Assembly: GCA_027924585.1 (NCBI GenBank)
Contig: BSBM01000753.1
Span: forward strand, 24,184,001 to 24,248,000
Reading direction: 5' to 3'
Origin: Larix kaempferi
Taxonomy: Eukaryota; Streptophyta; Pinopsida; Pinales; Pinaceae
DNA: 64,000 nt
Position 1 is the stretch's first letter. Each line of letters begins with the position of its first letter. The notes under the pieces were generated by a model that made no database searches, was not told the DNA's origin, and was given only the letters and a program-made list of their open reading frames with translations. Positions 47,885-59,058 of the stretch are shown here, piece by piece. Position numbers and translations under genes: made by a program.

Positions 47885-49495
47885 TGTAGTGCCCCTAGAC
47901 TACTGTAGACATTGAGGGCATCTACTGAGTCACCCGACTATTTGAAACATTAATAAAATAACCCTATGATTTTATTTTGAGTATATTTATGATTACGATT
48001 GATTGATATATGTGCATTTGGGTAGTTATTGTGAATGGACGATTTCATGTTGTTTAACGATTAACTTTGATATGAAAATTGTACACATGAATAATGCTTA
48101 ACGACTAGCTATATGGTGATTATGTATTTGGCGACGAAATGCATATTTGATAAGATGAATGAGCAGTTTGAATAAATCATAAATGTTTAACAATGCTAGA
48201 GTTAGAAACCAGATGATAATTGTTGAGAACAGTGCCACTGATAATTTGTTGTGAGAAGTGTGTGTAGAAACAAGTGAGACGGTTCACCAATGGACACACA
48301 AAGGAACATGAAGGGTCGTGGAGTACGGGTAAATCACACATGGGGAAAACGACGACGATGTCGACTCTCGACAAGAATACCACGCATGAGCAGATAAGCA
48401 TTGATCCGCTTGCTCAAGAGGAATGCGTGAGGGCGTACGAGGTGGGCCACGACGGAGCTGGTCACGTACGAGTTGAGGGGCGCGTAGTGAGAACGAACTC
48501 ACTCCTCAGCGCCATTAGTCCCTAGATAGCATGTAGACGGAGGATGGATGGTAACGATTCCTAAAGTCCCTACAAGAGTTCCCGCAAGTCAAAATGGAAA
48601 TATGGTGGCAGAAGGACCCAACGATGAGGTACCCTGTCGAGAACGGAAAGAATGGACGCAAGGACCCAACGAGGTGGTACCATGCCAAGGAATGAAAACC
48701 ATGGATGATTGGACCCGACGGAGTGGTGCCATGTCAGAGAATTAAAAATTAAGGAACTAGGAGCCCAACGACGCGGCACCGTGATCCTAGTGAGTTTGAT
48801 TGTTAAATTAAAATGCAAAAACTTAGGAGAATAACTCTAGATTATTTCTTAGCAAATGCATAACCATAGCTTAGACATTTGCACATGAATAGTTATTTTG
48901 TTGAGCATTTAAAATAATAGAAATTATTATTTAGGAGCAAAATAGATTAGACACCTAGTCAACTAAAAGCTAGGAGTTGATTAAAATATCTGGGGGACAA
49001 ACTAGAGCAAACTTAGGGATGTAGGTGCACTTCCCAGAGAAACTGACACTTGGATGGGTGAGTGTTTTAATTAATTAAATAATTAAAAATATTTAATTAT
49101 GCATGAAGCGACATGTGTCGCAAGAGATTTCCCTTTATAAGGAAGGCTTAAGGAATGGGTAAAGGGCCCATAATTTGGATGATTGTCGTAATTTTCGAAT
49201 GCCTCAAAGACTTGCTGCTATCTAAGGGTTTGGCCTAGAAATCCTGGTGGGAAGGGAAGCCCAAGCTGAATTTCTGAAATACTTGTGTGAGCTCTACGAC
49301 CCAAAGCTCGGGGGAGGCCATGCGACTGAAAGCATGAGCCTATGGTTGGGTGGCGAAGCTAACGGTTGCTTCGCCAATGGTTAAACGAGCTTTGCTGGAG
49401 GGATCCTACGGAAGAAGAAGGCGACAATGGAATAACTGGATCGGGTTGACAGTTTCAGGTTCATTTCAAGGGGACCCTAAATGAGGGGTCCTACA
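47885..49495 (+). repeat. Element D 3' LTR
   Basis: 1611 bp, the same length as the 5' LTR and differing at about 11 sites. It is followed by the GTATC target duplication. Confidence 0.93.
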
Positions 49496-49500
49496 GTATC

Positions 49501-51588
49501 ACTTTATATACGAGATCAAATATTGTAAGAGGATCCATTCCTTAAACAGAAAATCCTCTTTCTTAATAAAATATCCATATGTGATTATCTAAGATGTCAT
49601 TTCCTACTACACATAACTAGCTTATAAGATTTCATAATGCTTTGAACACGATATAACATTCTTTCTATGACGATCCATGGACATTATGATCATTTAACCT
49701 TGAATGTTAGATTTCATCATTTCAACACAATTCCTATTTAGTTATACAACGCTTTTGTATAACCTAACATCATATAGGGGTAACCAATTGTCTAAAACAA
49801 ACTTACATACCTTATACAGATAACCATGTACCTTTGTAAAGGCAGCCGCATAGCTCACCTTCATCTGCCGCGGTTCCAGTTTACTTGTATCATCACACAT
49901 TAGTTTTATACACATATCGATATATATCCCACATTTACCCATTGATGGGTGTCAGGCAGTGATGTGTGGGAAAAATAACATTTGCTTGACCACAACATTC
50001 AAAGTGTTAGTTGTATAAAGGTAATTAAATCATAAAAGCAATCATACATATAACATATGTTCAAACATCATTTTTACTTGTTTCATAAAAGCTTATACCT
50101 CGATTACTGTCTCAAAGATCACTTCCGATCTACCCTGCAATTTCCATGTCATCAATGTTTTCCTTAACACATAATAAATAAAAACAGTCATTCCTTGTGG
50201 CAACATAAGGACGTCAGAAGATTACAGCATCCTACTAACCTGTATTTATTTCATGTTGGTTCTAGGTTTCCAATAATCTATCCCTTAACAAAATAACATA
50301 TAGTTGTACATGGATAGCAAGTCGTCATAAATATTGTAACAAATAAAAGTATAACTTCCATAACCAGCGCTCATCGTTCCCAACATCCAACTTAAGGATT
50401 ACTGGAGTAAGAAGTTGTAAAAAGGAAACATGCATTTTCATCATATGCACCCTATACATATGCATACTTTTTAAGTGTTTATAACCCTTTTATCCTTTTG
50501 TTGAACTAACAAGCAAGGGTATAAGAATGCTCTAATGTCTCACATTCAGTATCGAAATCACTTATCCCGTACCTTCATCTGCTAAAGTGAAAAATATAGT
50601 AACAAAGACTATTTATCTGTGGAAGTACACTCAGGTGAAGAACATGCTAACTTCCTTCTCAAGGTAGTAAATGTTTAGACTACATTCTTGCTCCATTTGT
50701 CATTCAATCAACCGAACACGTTTAAACTTCTAAGATTTGTAAACAACAACTTCCAGTAATTATATTTCGCACAAGACAGGATATAACTTTTTACATCATT
50801 TCCTATCAGGGTGATTCAGTTTATTTCATAAGAGAACCACACATTCCCCATATACTAGTTAAGAAATTATTTATCTAAACTTCTTATTCTTTGGTTTTAT
50901 CTAAGAGGAGCATCATCCCTTCCGAAGGAATATGTACTGTAGTTATTGTCATAATTTCTATATACTACTTAACTTTTCTACTCAAAATTGAGGAAGCTTA
51001 CCAACTCTTTTAGTCGTATTCACCCTTCCATATCTATGTGGTCAATATTCTAATAATTTCCGGTTTGTATAATATTCTTCTTGGATGTCGGATCATCGAC
51101 GTCTATCTATGTAGTAAGTAGGAAATTTTCTAGGTATCGAACACACCCATCGTTAGGAGTTCTAAGTAAACCATTAAAGTTAATCCCTTTAACCTTTAAT
51201 GATACATTTTTGTCTTTCATAATGTGGATGATCCTTATACATGATAGTGGATGATCAATATCATTCAATCCAATAACTTTCAATTTTCAGTATGCAAATA
51301 AAGCACAACATACTAGACTAGAGATGAAAGTGGAACTCATATACTTACAGTTTAATCAGACGAGTCTTGCTTGGAATTCCACAATAAATTGCTTCATCAC
51401 GATATTTCCATATTTCCCTTAGTTTCTTCCTGGAGAACTCGACGATTAATTTGGATAGTATATTCTCGTCCATTCGTCCCATGCATCCAAAACACAATTT
51501 GTTTGTTAGTTTCGAAACCCTCATATTTATTTACCTTATGTTGAGCCCCTATAGGCCCGAGTGCTGAAACCTCAGCTCTGATACCATA
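49501..51588 (-). mobile_element. Element C interior, 5' part
   Basis: Non-coding apart from a 66-codon frame on the minus strand (49942-49742) whose DNA matches element A at about 18797-19013; there the frame is broken, so it is probably not a protein. The first interior bases on the minus strand read TATGGTATCAGAGC, then 'cactcgggcctat', as in element A. Confidence 0.82.
51575..51586 (-). promoter_or_regulatory. Element C primer binding site (tRNA-iMet)
   Basis: Minus-strand TGGTATCAGAGC, two bases after the LTR end GTTCGTGACA. Confidence 0.92.
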
Positions 51589-54500
51589 TGTCACGAACCC
51601 AAAATTTTGAGAAAATTTAAAACTTTGCTAAACGTCCAATCTTCTTTAAATGCTAGGCGGAAGATAAAATGTGTACACAACATCTATACTATCACATCAC
51701 TATAGCATCTTAACATTAATTATTCAATAGTAATTATAGATGAAACTTTACTTGTCGACACAAGGTATTTAAAAATCACAAGCAACCCCAATCCAATTAT
51801 ACAACTCGTTAAATCGTATCTTATTTGTAATAGCATGAATAAAATTCTAACACTTGTCTCACCTTAACAAATTTTCCTCTATTAACTTGATTATAAACTG
51901 AGTAGAACATTTTCATGGAACAACCATCATAATAGTAAAATGATTAAGATACATAAATTGGAAGTAAACAAAACTGAAGAATTAACTGAGATGCACCATC
52001 AAGGAAAATATATGGACGAGATACACAAGTACAGCCACAATTATTAAGAGAGGTATATATACAAGAATCACACCCCGAAAGAACAAGGACATACACAAGA
52101 GACCAAGGTAACGTGGTTCACCCGTACACGGGCTAGTCCACAAAGGTGTGTGCATATTTTATTATAATGTAACAAAAAGAAGATTACAACGAGCAACATA
52201 GTTGCTTTACAAATTTCCTTCTCCTTCTAACAAGCCTCTATCGCATAGAGCTTTTCATTTATAAATCTCTAAATCTCTAAAGCATGAATCTTATCCTTGT
52301 GATGCCACGAAACAAAGGAACGGTAATACATTAATTAACAGACTCATTGTTTGGGATCGGCTCCCTAAGAATTGTCCCATAACCTGCTATGTCCCAGTAT
52401 AAACTATTTGGGGCCTGGCAGTTTAGATGATGTTTCCATGCAGCGCAGGAGACAATTTAACCTCAAGAATAACAATTGAAACTATTCCATCAAACAACTT
52501 TGCTAGTTTAAATGATATTCAAATATGAACCAACGTTTTACATAGATTTAAAGTAAAATGAGTTCAACCGAGCTTCAACTCTGATTCTAATCACAGTTTA
52601 CAGAGATCTAAAAGATGTGCAACTCTGATCTAACGTTTTACACAGATCTAGAGTAAAAAAATGAATTCAACCGAGCTTCAACTCTGACTCTAATCATAGT
52701 TTCCATAGATCTAAAAGATGTGCAACTCTGAACTAACGTTTTACACAGATCTAAAAAAAATGAATTAAACCGAGCTTCCACTCCGACACCCACGATTCAC
52801 AAATATCTACAAATAAATACACTCAACTGAGTTCAACGTTAACACCAATACATTTTTGTAGAGATCAAGGTAGTGGACATTTCAATAGAGCTTCAACTCT
52901 GATATCCACAAACTCACACAGACCTAAACAGAATTATAAGTCTCTCAACTAAATTTAACAGAAAACCCTGAAATCTATCTAGCCATAAGCATATACATCT
53001 ATAGGGAAGATGCAACACTGTCAAACCAATTGATATGCATACTTATATATATATATATATAGGTATAATATAACGCTATCAAAGTCATAGATCACTATGA
53101 CTAATCAAGACAGACTCGATCCACCATAAATTGCCTAGTTTGCTAATCAGAACCTTATCAATACTAAGTGCAACAGTGATACGACTCGGTTGACGAGTAT
53201 ACAAAGAATTAGCATAACATCTTACCAACAATTGGCTGCAACCAATGTTGCGACTCTGTTTTGAGGAAATTCTGCAGAGGAAAATAACACAATGCCACCG
53301 ATCGATGAAAACAGTGATTACATACAGCTTCTACAGGGTTAGACCGACAACATAAAGACATATTATGACTAAGATCAATTGGAAATTTTTTTTTTGCAGC
53401 ATATACATATAGATTTCAACTCTATCCAGTTTTTCGACAGCGAAATGATACGGCTTCGACAACATAATTTAAAAATAAACAAATAGATATGAGAGTAGAA
53501 GAACCGTATCTGAAGATCATACTTCAGGACAATTCCCCTGGCTTAACTCAAAACGCACAAATCGTTGGATGTGGCTTAAGGTGTTGTCAAGAAAACCCTT
53601 CCCAACTCCATTGGTAGCATGTACAAAACAGTACTACGGAGAACAAAGGTTAAAACTCTCAAATACTGACGTTTCCATATGTGTGGATGGATTGAACTAT
53701 GCAAGAAAGAGAATGTGATCATGACAGAGTTTTAAAATCTTCTTAGCTACTGGGTAGAAAATAAGAAACAACATTCAAAAACTGAAAAAGAAGCCATGAT
53801 AGAAAATTCGATTACCTCAACTCCAGAGATAAGTCAAAATCAATTGATCCTTGTTGACTCCTAAAGACTCTTTCCTCGGCGAGCAGGAAATCTCAAACAG
53901 TTTTAACATGTGTCCGTCTCTCTCCGAAACAATTTTTCCTTTTCATCCCTATCTTCCTACTATGATCTTCATTATATAATTACCTTTTGCATTTTCTCTG
54001 AAAAAAATACCTTTTGCGTATCCTTCGAGGGTCCGCCCATGATCTTTCCTCCCTACATTAAAGGGCGAGCGGTAGTTAAACTTAAACTCCATCTTTAAAA
54101 ATGTTAACAATGCTCGGCGGTGAATTTAATCTACCACTCCTAACTGATAAGCGAGGTTTTCCTCCATTAATGTATCACCAAGATAAATGTAACTGTCACA
54201 GAGCTACCCCCTCGCATGCCACCTCCCCTCTTCTCCAATAACAGCAGGTACATTTTAAAACCTAAACCTTCCCCCTGAGTAACAAGTGGCACTAACTAAG
54301 TCTCAAAGCACCATTCTAGAGACATGATCCCACCAAAATCTCCACTCGCTGCCACTTCGTGGAGTTATTCCGGCTTGCAAGGTATCGAGGAGCACACTAT
54401 TTCTACTATCATAAAAATTGCGGGAGTGGGAAGTTGGACAAGCTTCTACTTAAGGAGACAACTTGCTTAAAGCTCTCCACGAGTTTCTCCACACAAAAAA

Positions 54501-55654
54501 ATTACTCTTCAAAAAGATTTCATACTCGACGGTGGTCAAGAAATTACTTGACAAATGGCATTTTATTCTCCGACAGATGGCATCTCCCATCAAGCTTTGG
54601 AGTTTAATAAAAGACGTGGGAAGGTGGGGTGGTTAAGCTCTTAACAACGAGTTTTAGTAGCATTTAACCTCCACTCTATTCTCGATTTGGACTTGGCTTC
54701 CCATTAACCATAATTAAATCTCCCTTCCAGCTTGACGGTGGTGATAGATCGTGGCGATTTGGTGCTCTACTTGAAGAGACAGACTTCCTCAAGATTCTCC
54801 AAAACAATCTCAAATCGACATTAGCCAATGTGTGCGCCGAGATGGTTGTCGTGACATATTAAATTCTTGTTTCAACAAAAGGTATCAAGAATATAGATAT
54901 AATTCATAACTTGTAGTTATGAACTTTGTCAAATAGTTTTTTAATGGTTCTCGCCACTAGTTATTAATCTTTTTGCAAAAATATCTATATATAATGCCCA
55001 TAATTATTTTTATATATATAAACATAAATGATATCCTCTACAAGTATATCCTTTATTATTGTTATAATCACACTATTATAACAATCTTATCAACCAGTAT
55101 ACTTATCATAGATTTATACTATGTCCTCCGATAAAATAAAATAAAAAGTAAGCTAAACCCTCTAAGCTCAATATCCACAACTTTACTAGATAACTTATTT
55201 AATAGGCTACCCTTCCTTTAACTCTAAGAGTTTTCTCCAACATCCTCTCGTAGAGGTATGATTAGTATACTCCATGAGGATAATAGTTGACCTTTTGATA
55301 CTACAAGGAAATAGGAGCTAGAAAGTATAGTGGTGTGACTAAATATTCACCATCATCGATCGTCTACTTAAGATGATAACACGAATAGCTTAAGGTTATT
55401 AAGTAGATGTTTGAGATGCTAAGATGACACCTGTCACCTACTCATGCTTAGGTTACCACACCTTTTCGCTAGTGGCTTCACTTGTATGTCGCTTAGTTGC
55501 GTCCGTCACAAATTTAGAACTTAAGAATAAATTACAACAATAATTTTCAAGGTCCACGGGTGGGGCCTTGGCCTTGAGCTCCTCACCTGTGCCTTTTACA
55601 CAATTAAATTAACTAAATAACGATCAAAATAGGTCATAAAGGAGGGATATCACA
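51589..55654 (-). repeat. Element C 5' LTR (right copy)
   Basis: 4066 bp. It includes 42 bp (about 52940-52985, 'agtctctcaactaaatttaa...') absent from the other LTR; otherwise about 2% different. It is followed by target duplication CTTCA. Confidence 0.92.
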
Positions 55655-56722
55655 CTTCACCACTTCCTTTGATTGGGTATTGCTAATCATCCCCAAGTTT
55701 AATGTTATGGGGTGATTCATGTTCAGATAAGTTCCCAAAAGATTCCTTAAACCCAGTCATGTGTTTGGAATCCCCACTGTCAATTAACCAATCACTACAA
55801 CCATGGGAGATAGTACCTGTGAGAGCAGAGATTAGAGCATACTCTTCTTGACTTGATGAGTCATCATCACTATCAATTTCTGCCCTAGCCTTCTTCTTTG
55901 GGGGTTCATCATCTTTAACAGCATGAGCATGAAACCTTATTTTGCTTCCCTTCTTCTTCTTACTGGAGTTGTTGTTATTATCCCTTTTGTTCTTGGGTCT
56001 GAAGCAAAGTGACCCTTCTCATTGCATGTGAAGCATCTTAGGTCCTTCTTACTCTTTTGATAGGATCTATTGTGGCGAGAGTGCTCCTTCTTGGTTTTGC
56101 TTCTTTTGGTGTGAGCTGCAAGAGCTTGATCTTCACCTCCCATCTTTTCCTCACGAGCTATAAGTCTAGATTCTTCTTGAGAGCATTCTTCCCGCAATCT
56201 ATTGAAGGAGATCAACTTCTTCCTTGCACAAATTCATTGACTGAAGGAATCCCATGACCTGGGTAGGCCATTTAGAGTGGTCATCACCACTTCACCATTC
56301 TCCACTGTTTCATCCACTGCTTCTAGTTGTTCCTTGATCTGGGAGACCCTTGAAAAATAATATTGAATGGTTTCTCCATTATGAAACTTTACTCCTTTCA
56401 ATTGGTTCCGCAGGGTCATCTTCCGATTTATGTTCTTTCCTTCAAATAGTTTGGTCAAAGATTCAAACATCTCCTTGGGTGTCTTAAGAGAAGACACATG
56501 GGGTATGAGATGGTCTTTGATAGAATTAGCAATGATTCTCTTTGCCTTGACCAAGTTCTTCTTATGCAATGCCTTGGCCTCTTCATCCTTTGGGATAGGG
56601 ATGTCTTCTTTCACATATGAGTCCAACTCATTTTCTTCGAGGATTAACCCAATCCTATACTTCGAGGCTAAGAAGTTATCAACCCCTTCAAGCTTATCCT
56701 CAAGCTTGGTGTGGAGAGACAT
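55655..56722 (-). pseudogene. Copia gag and start of pol (element B, upstream part)
   Basis: On the minus strand gag starts at ATG 56722 (MSLHTKLEDKLEGVDNFLAS), with the family marks KRIIANSIKDHLIPHV, KMTLRNQLKGVKF and LNGLPRSWDSF. A TGA stop near 56233 follows SFSQ, then the same frame continues with LREECSQEESRLIAREEK. The zinc knuckle reads CFTCNEKGHFASD and then PR: the last Cys of CX2CX4HX4C is lost through a small deletion near 55990-56000 that also shifts the frame. In the new frame a basic linker and the protease site DWLIDSGDSKHMT (Asp of DSG present) follow. The frame runs to the insertion point of element C at 55655 and resumes at 34742. Confidence 0.9.
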
Positions 56723-57286
56723 CTTAAATAGTACTTCAAATGGAAATAGAAATGATTTAGGTCTTACCACTTGAAATGCTGAAAACTGGATCTCATCTCG
56801 AATTAGGGTTTGTGAGAAAACCCTAAAAATTCAAAATGTGAATTTCAAATTTCTGAAAGGACAGAAAGATGCGCCTTGATGAGCTGATCAACCTGGTGTA
56901 TTCAGAATTGGAGATCAGCAAATTTTTTCCCTTCAGAATTGCCTTTTTGTCCTCCAGGGTTCACTAGCGAGAGCCCTGAATTAGGGTTTGAGTTTTTCGG
57001 AGATCTACCAAGCCAAAAATCTCGATCCAAAGCTCTAAACTTCGATTTTTGCAAGGATCTTCTAGCTGTGCCTTCAGATTCCAGAAATTCCTATTTTTGT
57101 GGAAAACCTAATTTTTAGGGCCAAATCTGAAAATGCTAGGAATTGAATTCTGATTGGATAGATAGATGCGCCGTAATGTGTAAAGTAAATCTACTATACT
57201 GATTTGCAAAAATCTGTGCAAAGAAACCCAATAAACAAGGAACTCAAGCTTCCATCACTGCAAAATGTCTTCTTCTTTGGTTATAG
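56723..57286 (-). other. Element B untranslated leader
   Basis: Between the primer site and gag. It has no long frame, and repeated phrases such as 'gaattagggtttgagtttt' occur. Nothing else is recognised. Confidence 0.6.
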
Positions 57287-57298
57287 CTCTGATACCAT
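57287..57298 (-). promoter_or_regulatory. Element B primer binding site (tRNA-iMet)
   Basis: Minus-strand TGGTATCAGAGC directly adjoining the LTR end ...TTTAACA. Confidence 0.92.
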
Positions 57299-57898
57299 GT
57301 TAAATTTTGAGCATTAATTCAAAATACTCTAGGATCTTTGCTGAGAGAATAACATATATAGTATACCAATGCATGATAATCGCAATATGACAAGAATCAC
57401 AACAATCAAAAGCATAAGAGACAAGAGACACATAGTTTCTGTGGGGAAAACCCTAAGGTGAAAAACCCCACAACTTTCTCAGAGATATAGAGAGCAATGG
57501 CTCAACCAAAGTACAACCAAATAACATTGAGATAGTCTCCTAGTAGCAGATGATCCTCCTCCTCACTAGTGCGCCACTTTCTGAGTGAGAGTGAGATACT
57601 TTTCCGAGTGATCTAAATAGAGATCACATGACCTCTATTTATACTGATTTGTTTTCCCAGTGACCTTATGGGGCCGGCTTGTCTATCTAGGTACATCACA
57701 TTATAATACATATATTTCAAGGCCGACCCCACACATGGTGGTCTAATAACCCATCGGCAAGTACACACAGTTGCGACACTTGTCAATCCACATGACGACA
57801 CTTCCTTATAGAGGAATAACACATCTCTATTAAGGGTACAATAAATATATATAAAATACACAGATGAAATACATTCCGAAGTTACATATACATCAACA
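57299..57898 (-). repeat. Element B 5' LTR (right copy)
   Basis: 600 bp, about 27 substitutions from the left copy. TATA box (minus TATAAATA) at 57636-57643. Confidence 0.92.
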
Positions 57899-59058
57899 AG
57901 CATTAGGGAGCAAGAGATCCTGTTCTCCTTCTCCTCCCTTCCTTTTATAGCAAAACTCTGAGTGCCATGTGTCTGTCCATGCACATATTTTATTTTATTT
58001 ACTATTTTAATTACAATTGTTCTCAATTACAAGTGTCTCATTATCTTTTGTTTGCACCTAATTCCCTAAATCAGTGAGAGTTAGGTGTAGAAGAGTCCTA
58101 CTTCTATTTTTGGTTCTCATTCAGTTTACTTAATACCTTCTATTGAACTAGTTTTTTTTATTTATTTAGTTTCTTTTAATAATAAAAACTTATAAAAGAA
58201 ATTTGTTTCTTTTATTTAATAACATCTAATCTATTTTAATTTTTAAAAAGATCTAAAAGATTAATATATATATATATATTCTCTTTATTTCTAAATAAGA
58301 TATTTTTATCTAAAGTTTAACTTCTATTAATATTCAATTCTAATAAAACTTTAATAGAATACTTCTAGTTTAGTTTTTATTTTTCTTCATTTCATAAAGT
58401 AGATAAATCAAATAATTTAGACTAAACTAATTGTTTTTGTTTTGTTTTCTTTTTCACTTCTACTTTTCTTCTTTTATCTTAAAAATAAAATAATGAATAT
58501 TATTTTATTGTAATTGTCTTTTAATTTAAAATCACTTGAATTTATCTTTTGGTAAAGTTTCAGTTTCTTCATATGTTAAATAACATTATCTTTTTCTTGT
58601 CCAGGTGCCTCTTCAACGGGCCCTTCCGACAGTTCCATTTCTTTCTTCTTATGGGAAGCACTGCATAGCAATCGGGAGTCGTTACCACGATCTGTCAACT
58701 ACGCTTCTTTGATACTAAGGGATGTTGAGGGATAAGGATCTCCTTATCACGCGCCCCTCAACTCATCGTACGCGACCAAATCATTATGGCCTTTCCCGTA
58801 TGGCACACGCCTCCCTGGGTGAGCTGCAACAGCTTCACCTGTGCATGCATTGCTAATTAAGGGCTGAGAGTTTGTCGTCATACCCCTATGTGTTCTTTCC
58901 GTATTTACGACCTCTTTAATTCCATTGTGGGTCAGTCGGTAAATCGTCTTACCTGCCACTGCACACACTCAAGCGCACATTAGTAGCACTGCACTATAAC
59001 ACATTTTCATCATTCTTTTCAGTATCTCAGTCAGTCGAGCCTACTAAATATTCATCAT
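57899..59058 (-). repeat. Element E 5' LTR, upstream part
   Basis: Minus-strand sequence homologous to the D/F LTR, including 'GCGTACGATGAGTTGAGGGGCGCG', 'GGTAACGACTCC' and a TATA box TATAAAAGG (plus 57941-57949). With the downstream part at 29386-29812 the LTR totals about 1.58 kb, close to D (1611) and F (1696). About 50 bp of its start seem missing where element F begins. Copia element B inserted some 40 bp downstream of this TATA box. Confidence 0.75.
57941..57949 (-). promoter_or_regulatory. Candidate TATA box, element E LTR
   Basis: TATAAAAGG on the minus strand, at the position equivalent to TTATAAGG in D and F. Confidence 0.5.

Larger units (their letters stand above)
39641..49495 (+). 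mobile_element. Element D: youngest nested non-coding LTR retrotransposon
   Basis: Complete 9855-bp plus-strand element with two 1611-bp LTRs (39641-41251 and 47885-49495), starting TGTAGTGCCC and ending GGGTCCTACA. Target duplication GTATC is perfect (39636-39640, 49496-49500). Primer site TGGTATCAGAGC at 41254. The LTRs differ at about 11 positions (0.7%), the lowest divergence in the nest. The 6.6-kb interior has no gag-pol domain in any frame. Its 3' end (TTCGGGACGAAGTTCTAAAT then AAGTAGGGG) resembles the tail of Ty3/gypsy polyproteins plus purine tract. It is therefore a non-autonomous gypsy derivative inserted into element C. Confidence 0.93.
34743..55654 (-). mobile_element. Element C: non-coding LTR retrotransposon with element D inside
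   Basis: Minus-strand element. On the plus strand its LTRs run 34743-38766 (4024 bp) and 51589-55654 (4066 bp), starting TGTCACGAAC and ending GATATCACA. Target duplication CTTCA is perfect (34738-34742 and 55655-55659). Primer site at 51575-51586, purine tract at 38767-38780. Minus-strand text before the tract, CACCGAGGACAGTGTTATTT, matches element A and is gypsy-like. The interior minus D is about 2962 bp, against 2972 bp in A, with shared repeats and hairpins, so A and C are one LARD-like family although their LTRs have diverged. LTR divergence is about 2% (17 changes in the first 870 bp). Confidence 0.92.
29813..57898 (-). mobile_element. Element B: Ty1/copia retrotransposon carrying nested insertions
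   Basis: The LTRs (29813-30413 and 57299-57898) bound a minus-strand Ty1/copia element. Order on the minus strand: 5' LTR at right, iMet primer site, gag, protease, integrase, RT, RNase H, a 1.5-kb repeat-rich tail, 3' LTR at left. Flanks AACAT (29808-29812) and AGCAT (57899-57903) look like a target duplication with one change. A 20.9-kb insertion (element C with D inside) splits it at 34742/55655; without it B is about 7.2 kb. I count about 27 substitutions between the 600-bp LTRs (about 4.5%). Several stops, two frameshifts and an integrase deletion make it inactive. Confidence 0.93.

Noticed and set aside
49742-49942. A 66-codon minus-strand frame in element C as a gene.
   Set aside because: The homologous DNA in element A is full of frame breaks and no family matches.
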